NCBI GenBank assembly: GCA_013396655.1
Contig: WBMV01005978.1
Location: 62,001-126,000, forward strand
Length of the DNA stretch: 64,000 bases
Source of the DNA: Campylorhamphus procurvoides
Taxonomy: Eukaryota; Chordata; Aves; Passeriformes; Dendrocolaptidae
Direction of reading: 5' to 3'
Shown here: positions 59,774-64,000 of the stretch, one piece after another
How the letters are laid out: each line of letters opens with the position of its first letter
Numbering within the stretch: position 1 is the stretch's first letter
The notes under the pieces: generated by a model
Databases searched by the model: none
Seen by the model: only the letters and a program-made list of their open reading frames with translations
What the model was told of the DNA's origin: nothing
Position numbers and translations under genes: made by a program

Positions 59774-61314
59774 TACCATGACTTATCTCACATCTGCTTA
59801 CTAAGTGAAAAACACTATAAAAATACAAATTGTGCTTAAAATGGTTTGTAGTTGAGAAAGTGCATGGCAACAAACTAATTTGAGAAGCCAAAAATATGCA
59901 GGTTTAAAACAATTTCTTTTATATATGAGAAATGCAGGAGAGCTTTCTGTCCAAGTTGCTAATGGAGACTATTTTAAATAGATCTTTTTTGCAGTAACAG
60001 CAGTTAAAACTACTTAGCTCTTTTCAGTTCCCACGAGATGAATATTGACTGAGTAATTACAGCTATAATCTTTTTCAGTCTCTTTACAAAAGTTTTCTGC
60101 AGAATTGTGTCATTAAGATAGAGCTTACTGTATGTAACATGCCTATAATTCAATTGTGCTTAATAGCTCCAACCTACTTAATTTTACCCATTTTCCTTTG
60201 TATTTGGAATTTTATGAATGTTTTGTCACAGAAGTTTATGAAATAGATGACAAACAGAATATCAAATTTTCATTTATATACATAAAGATACTGACTTCAT
60301 GGTAAAACTACAGAAAACATCCAGATGCCTATAAAGAATCAAAAATCATTTAGAGAAAACCCGCTATTTTTTAATTTAAATTCCATGTCATGCACTGTGA
60401 CAATATGTATTTTTGAAATCTGTGTAAGTCTGAAGTATGTTTGCCCCTCACTCTGCCCTCCCTCCAAATAAAAGAGCCAATTTTATACATATCTACAGTA
60501 TTTAATAAAGACATCCAAACCAGCAAAAGTTTTTACATAAATGTTTCAGCACTTAAAAAAAAAGAGAAACATTTACTTTGCTCTCAGCTCAGACAGCAAA
60601 ATTAAATGGAAACATAACAGCCTTCTGCAAAGAGAATGCATTAAACCGTTTCTCTCTGTGGGAAAGGCAAAAATCTTAGTATGATGATTTAATGAAAAAA
60701 AATTAATTTGAGCAGTACTCTAATGCTTAAATGTTTGCCACTTGCCTGATAATCAATTTCTTTTGGAGTCTGCATTAGTATTTTTTAACAAATCATTGAA
60801 AGTTATTCAATAGGGTTTTCTATAAATTCTTTGGCTACATAAAGGAAGTTAAATACACATGAAATCTACCAGCTACGAGTACCTTAAAAATAGTACACAT
60901 TTACAGATTATACAGGGATAAGAGTGCAAATGTCAAGAGAGAATTGTTTTCAAGGACTAAGTTACTTACAACACCCATTTTTACATCCGAAACAGAAGGC
61001 TATAGACAAAAAGAATTGTGATTCTTAGAAATATGCCTCAAACTGAACCATTGTTTCATGTATTAATGTTATCACTTTTAATTATGACATATAATCTGCA
61101 GTGTCTGGCTCCTCTTTTTCTTTCGAAGAATATAGAAGTTCAGAAACTGCTCATATAAAGAACAGAAATACTGGTTGTATTCCCATATGGAATTATAATG
61201 ATTTTAGATTCTTTTATGTCTTTTGAAGATATTTTTGTAAGCAAAATATGAAAGCAAAAAATCCATGTCAGTCCTCAGAAAAAACTTTGGGTTATAGTGA
61301 TTTTATGAAAATGC

Positions 61315-61442
61315 TTAATTTTCTTCTTGCAGCATTTCTTCTATTTCTTTATCCCAGTTTTCATCACGCTTTTCCGATTCTGTCACCACCTCATACTCTT
61401 GAAGCTCTTGTTGTAATTCCTTTTCCCAATCAGCAGTTTCTT
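61315..61442 (-). CDS. SYAP1: SYAP1 last coding exon
   Basis: The acceptor is TTATCTCTTGTAG on the minus strand. The exon encodes [40 protein letters not shown] and N, then TAA: a strongly acidic, helical C-terminus. Confidence 0.95.
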
Positions 61443-63142
61443 CTACAAGAGATAAATTATGTGTAAGAATTTAATTGATAATACAGAATGCTGCTTATTT
61501 ATATAAAATCAGATGAATTTGCACTGAACCTCTATTTCCTAAATTTTATTGACGATTCTCCTTAAAAACTAAAGAAACTTCAAGATCAGAAGTTTCACCT
61601 TCTTATGGATCACAAGTAGGAATTAATTAATATACATGTCTATATTCCTATGTCCACACTATAATTAATATCTAAAAAGCAAATACACAGGTAAGTCACT
61701 ATGAGCATCCCTTTGCAAGATCATTGCCTACAGTCTTTCAGTTAGCTATCAACTGAATCAACTTTGCACTTTTAAATCTCCATAAAATATTAAGTTCATA
61801 AATGTCTTGATGCACTGTTATGGAAAACAAAAATCAAGATCAATTACTGTGGTTAATTTAAAACAAAGAAGCAGGTATTCCCCCTCACTGGTGATTGTAG
61901 CTAGGCAAGCTCATTTAATCAGGGTTAGAGGTAATCATATTTCATACTTCAGGGCAAAAAATGAGTCAGAAGGCATCACAGTGTTGTTCATGTGTTTTAA
62001 TTAGCTCTATCTATTGTAGGCAAGAGTATGGGGGAGGAGACGGGTGTTTGGTGTGTTACATGTTTGTTAGTACTTCAGCCTAGATATGAAGGGACGCAAT
62101 TCCATAGCCCAAGTCAGTAAGGCCAGCTGAGATTTCTCAAATAACACATTAATGACTTATTGAAACACTTTCATCAAAGAAATAGATGCAAGAAACTGCT
62201 ATTACTCATTAGAATTCCTCAAGCTTGGCTGTGTATTGGGAAAAAAAATTCAGAAAACAATGATTCAGCAACACCTAAAGCACATTGTAACATGAATTCT
62301 GAAAACTGTGTGAAATATCTGATAACCATCTACATATACAAGTGTCTTCATAGCAAATTGTTCATTGTGTATGGCCAGAGTCACATCATCACAGTCTGTT
62401 TTTATGGTCTTTACAATGGTACTAGTTCTTCTGAATTATCTTAAGTATAAGCTCCACTTAATTTATTCTCATCATTCTGAAAACTAGTTGTTAAATTTTA
62501 ACTGTTCCAAGTGCCTGTAAACCTTTTAGAGCAAGGACCGCTGCAAGTTCATAATCTAGTACAAATACTGCCTTTTTAGCTGGTGCCACAGCAAGAAAAC
62601 AGAGCCTGACTTCCAAATACTTTACCTCCAAGGATATCAATTAAAGGAAACAAAAAATCATATACATAAGAACCAATGAAAGAGAAGGCAAGGAAAGGAG
62701 GAGGTAAGACAGAAAAAGTACCCCACATTCATTTTCATAAAGGAGCGACATAAAAATTCTTAGGTGCTTTGGATTTAAACCCCTCACAGCTAACATTCTG
62801 TGTAAAATGGGGTTTGATCGTGGTGAAAATTGTAATTAATTTCTGCAATACCTCATTGCAGGTAATTTCATACACTTTGGAAAAAACTGTTACAAATCTA
62901 CTTTTCTAAATCAAATTACCACCTCTTTTTTTTCTTAAAATCCACCTCTCTTAGAATTGCTCTATTTAAGACACAGAGGTAATAATAGCTTTACCTTCTA
63001 CTGCTGAAGTTTCTTCTTTCTTTTTGTCTAGCACTAGTTGTTCCATTTCTTTTCTTAGGTCTTCCTGATTCAGATTACAGGCATCAAAAGCATCACTCAC
63101 AAATTCTGATACACCTGGACTTGTGGAAATCTCTTCCTCATC
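61315..63142 (-). CDS. SYAP1: SYAP1 (synapse-associated protein 1), last two coding exons
   Basis: SYAP1 is a BSD-domain protein reported to link growth-factor signalling to AKT1 and to localise at membranes, Golgi and synapses. Only the C-terminal 91 residues are in the window, from exons 62995-63142 and 61315-61442, which splice in frame (148 + 128 nt). They encode [39 protein letters not shown], then [17 protein letters not shown] and an acidic end, [16 protein letters not shown], followed by TAA. This is almost identical to mammalian SYAP1. The BSD domain and N-terminus would lie in exons to the right of position 64000. The gene is oriented head-to-tail with TXLNG, as in mammals. Confidence 0.96.
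62995..63142 (-). CDS. SYAP1: SYAP1 penultimate coding exon
   Basis: The acceptor is TGTTGCTGCAG and the donor GTAAAG. The exon starts in phase 0 with [15 protein letters not shown] and ends [10 protein letters not shown] plus one base. Confidence 0.95.
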
Positions 63143-64000
63143 CTGCAGCAACACAGTTTAGTATAAACTTAACCAGAGAGGGGAAAAAGTGTCACCAACA
63201 CATACTTAAACTCATGTGACTGCTTTTAAATAGGGTCAGCAAAAACCAAACCAAATCCATTACTCTGGCAATTATTTTTCTTTCTGGGCTACTTTTCTTC
63301 AAGAGTATTTTTGTACAGACAAAAATGTTAGATGGTTGCATGGAAAATTATATACTTTACATCCTAGGCTGCCTTTTTGTGTTTTCTTAACAACTTTAAT
63401 TCTGTTTTTGTAATCTTCAGAAACCATAATAAGCTCTTAAGTAGTTTAGAACAGGACCTAAGACTAATATTAAAAATTTTACCACAATTCAGTAACAGTT
63501 TTCTACACAAGAATAAGATTAAGAGACAACTGTTCTTTGGAAATCTTTGTAGCTTAATTTAGTCCACTGCATATTACTGGCGACCAAATGCACAGCTCTG
63601 CCTCTGCCAAGAGTGTTCTCTGGCATCGATTTTACAATCCAGAAATGAACAAGGGTCATTACATGTCCAAGGTAAAGGTTTCTGCAGTATCAAGCAAAAG
63701 TGCAATAAAACAATGTCACTATTGTAATTAACCATTTAGATTTCCTATACTGCAGCCTGACCACTGCTGAAGAGTTGGACAGAACATGGCACAAAAGCAC
63801 ATTTTTATGAAAGTATTCCTCATGTCTCTGAACACAATACTAACCTTCTACTCCAAACACCTTGGAAATGTCACTCTTGAGGGGAAAAACATAATGTGCA
63901 AGATACTAATGAAAGCATTCTTCAGATAAACTACTGTTTCTTCTAATGAAAATGAGTTTTAAAATTATACACTAAAAATTAGTACCACAGCAAAACAGCA
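63143..64000 (-). other. SYAP1: SYAP1 intron (partial), nothing recognised
   Basis: Sequence up to the right edge should be the intron before the DEEEIST exon. I looked for the expected preceding exon (ending with a Lys-Thr-Gln-like peptide in mammals) and did not find it. Confidence 0.65.

Larger units (their letters stand above)
53860..61314. other. Intergenic region between TXLNG and SYAP1 (includes SYAP1 3' UTR at its right end)
   Basis: There are no recognised exons or RNA genes. The sequence is AT-rich, with AT microsatellite runs near 54390 and 57550 and several TAATTA-type homeodomain cores (for example near 54478). A candidate SYAP1 poly(A) signal lies at 59768-59773, so about the last 1.5 kb may be SYAP1 3' UTR. 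Confidence 0.6.

Noticed and set aside
63843..63876. Short minus-strand segment with TTTTTCCCCTCAAG acceptor and GTTAGT donor as a SYAP1 exon
   Set aside because: The implied peptide does not match SYAP1, whose preceding exon should be longer and Lys/Gln-rich.

Overview
The window is vertebrate nuclear DNA, almost certainly from a bird. It is AT-rich, with long introns, GT-AG splice sites and two CpG islands. It carries CR1 LINE tails and LTRs of a type I know from avian ERVL-like elements. Its gene order (RBBP7, TXLNG, SYAP1) is the one found at human Xp22.2. Nothing in it is bacterial, viral-genomic or CRISPR-like. I can support three protein-coding genes, one stray coding exon, several old transposable elements and three runs of unknown bases.

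Layout. Bases 1-13500 are non-coding and show no exon I recognise; two short CR1 tails in opposite orientation lie just before the first CpG island. RBBP7 (+ strand, coding from 14745 to 22256, 12 coding exons) is complete and encodes a 424-residue WD40 histone chaperone. A 7 kb intergenic stretch (22.7-29.7 kb) follows, holding a C-free T/G tract, a decayed LTR and a CR1 fragment. TXLNG (- strand, coding exons from 44797 down to 31991) runs tail-to-tail with RBBP7. Nine exons are present; the first exon, with the start codon, is missing and probably falls in the 6-N gap at 53134-53139 beside the second CpG island (52.7-53.85 kb). A further intergenic stretch (53.9-61.3 kb) leads to the last two coding exons of SYAP1 (- strand), whose remaining exons lie beyond the right edge.

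Function. The three genes are ordinary housekeeping neighbours, not one pathway: RBBP7 is a shared subunit of chromatin complexes, gamma-taxilin is a coiled-coil syntaxin-binding protein, and SYAP1 is a BSD-domain protein of membrane and growth-factor signalling.

The most unusual observation is at 52946-53119: a well-formed 174-bp exon on the TXLNG strand that does not belong to known TXLNG. Its translation resembles a pericentrin-type centrosomal coiled coil. It abuts the assembly gap, and both of its ends are in a phase that would keep the TXLNG frame if it were spliced in. It is either an assembly artefact, a displaced PCNT exon, or a new cassette exon. Other points of interest are a one-codon loss in RBBP7, an 89-nt RBBP7 intron with a poor donor site, and two G-run tracts on the transcribed sense strands.
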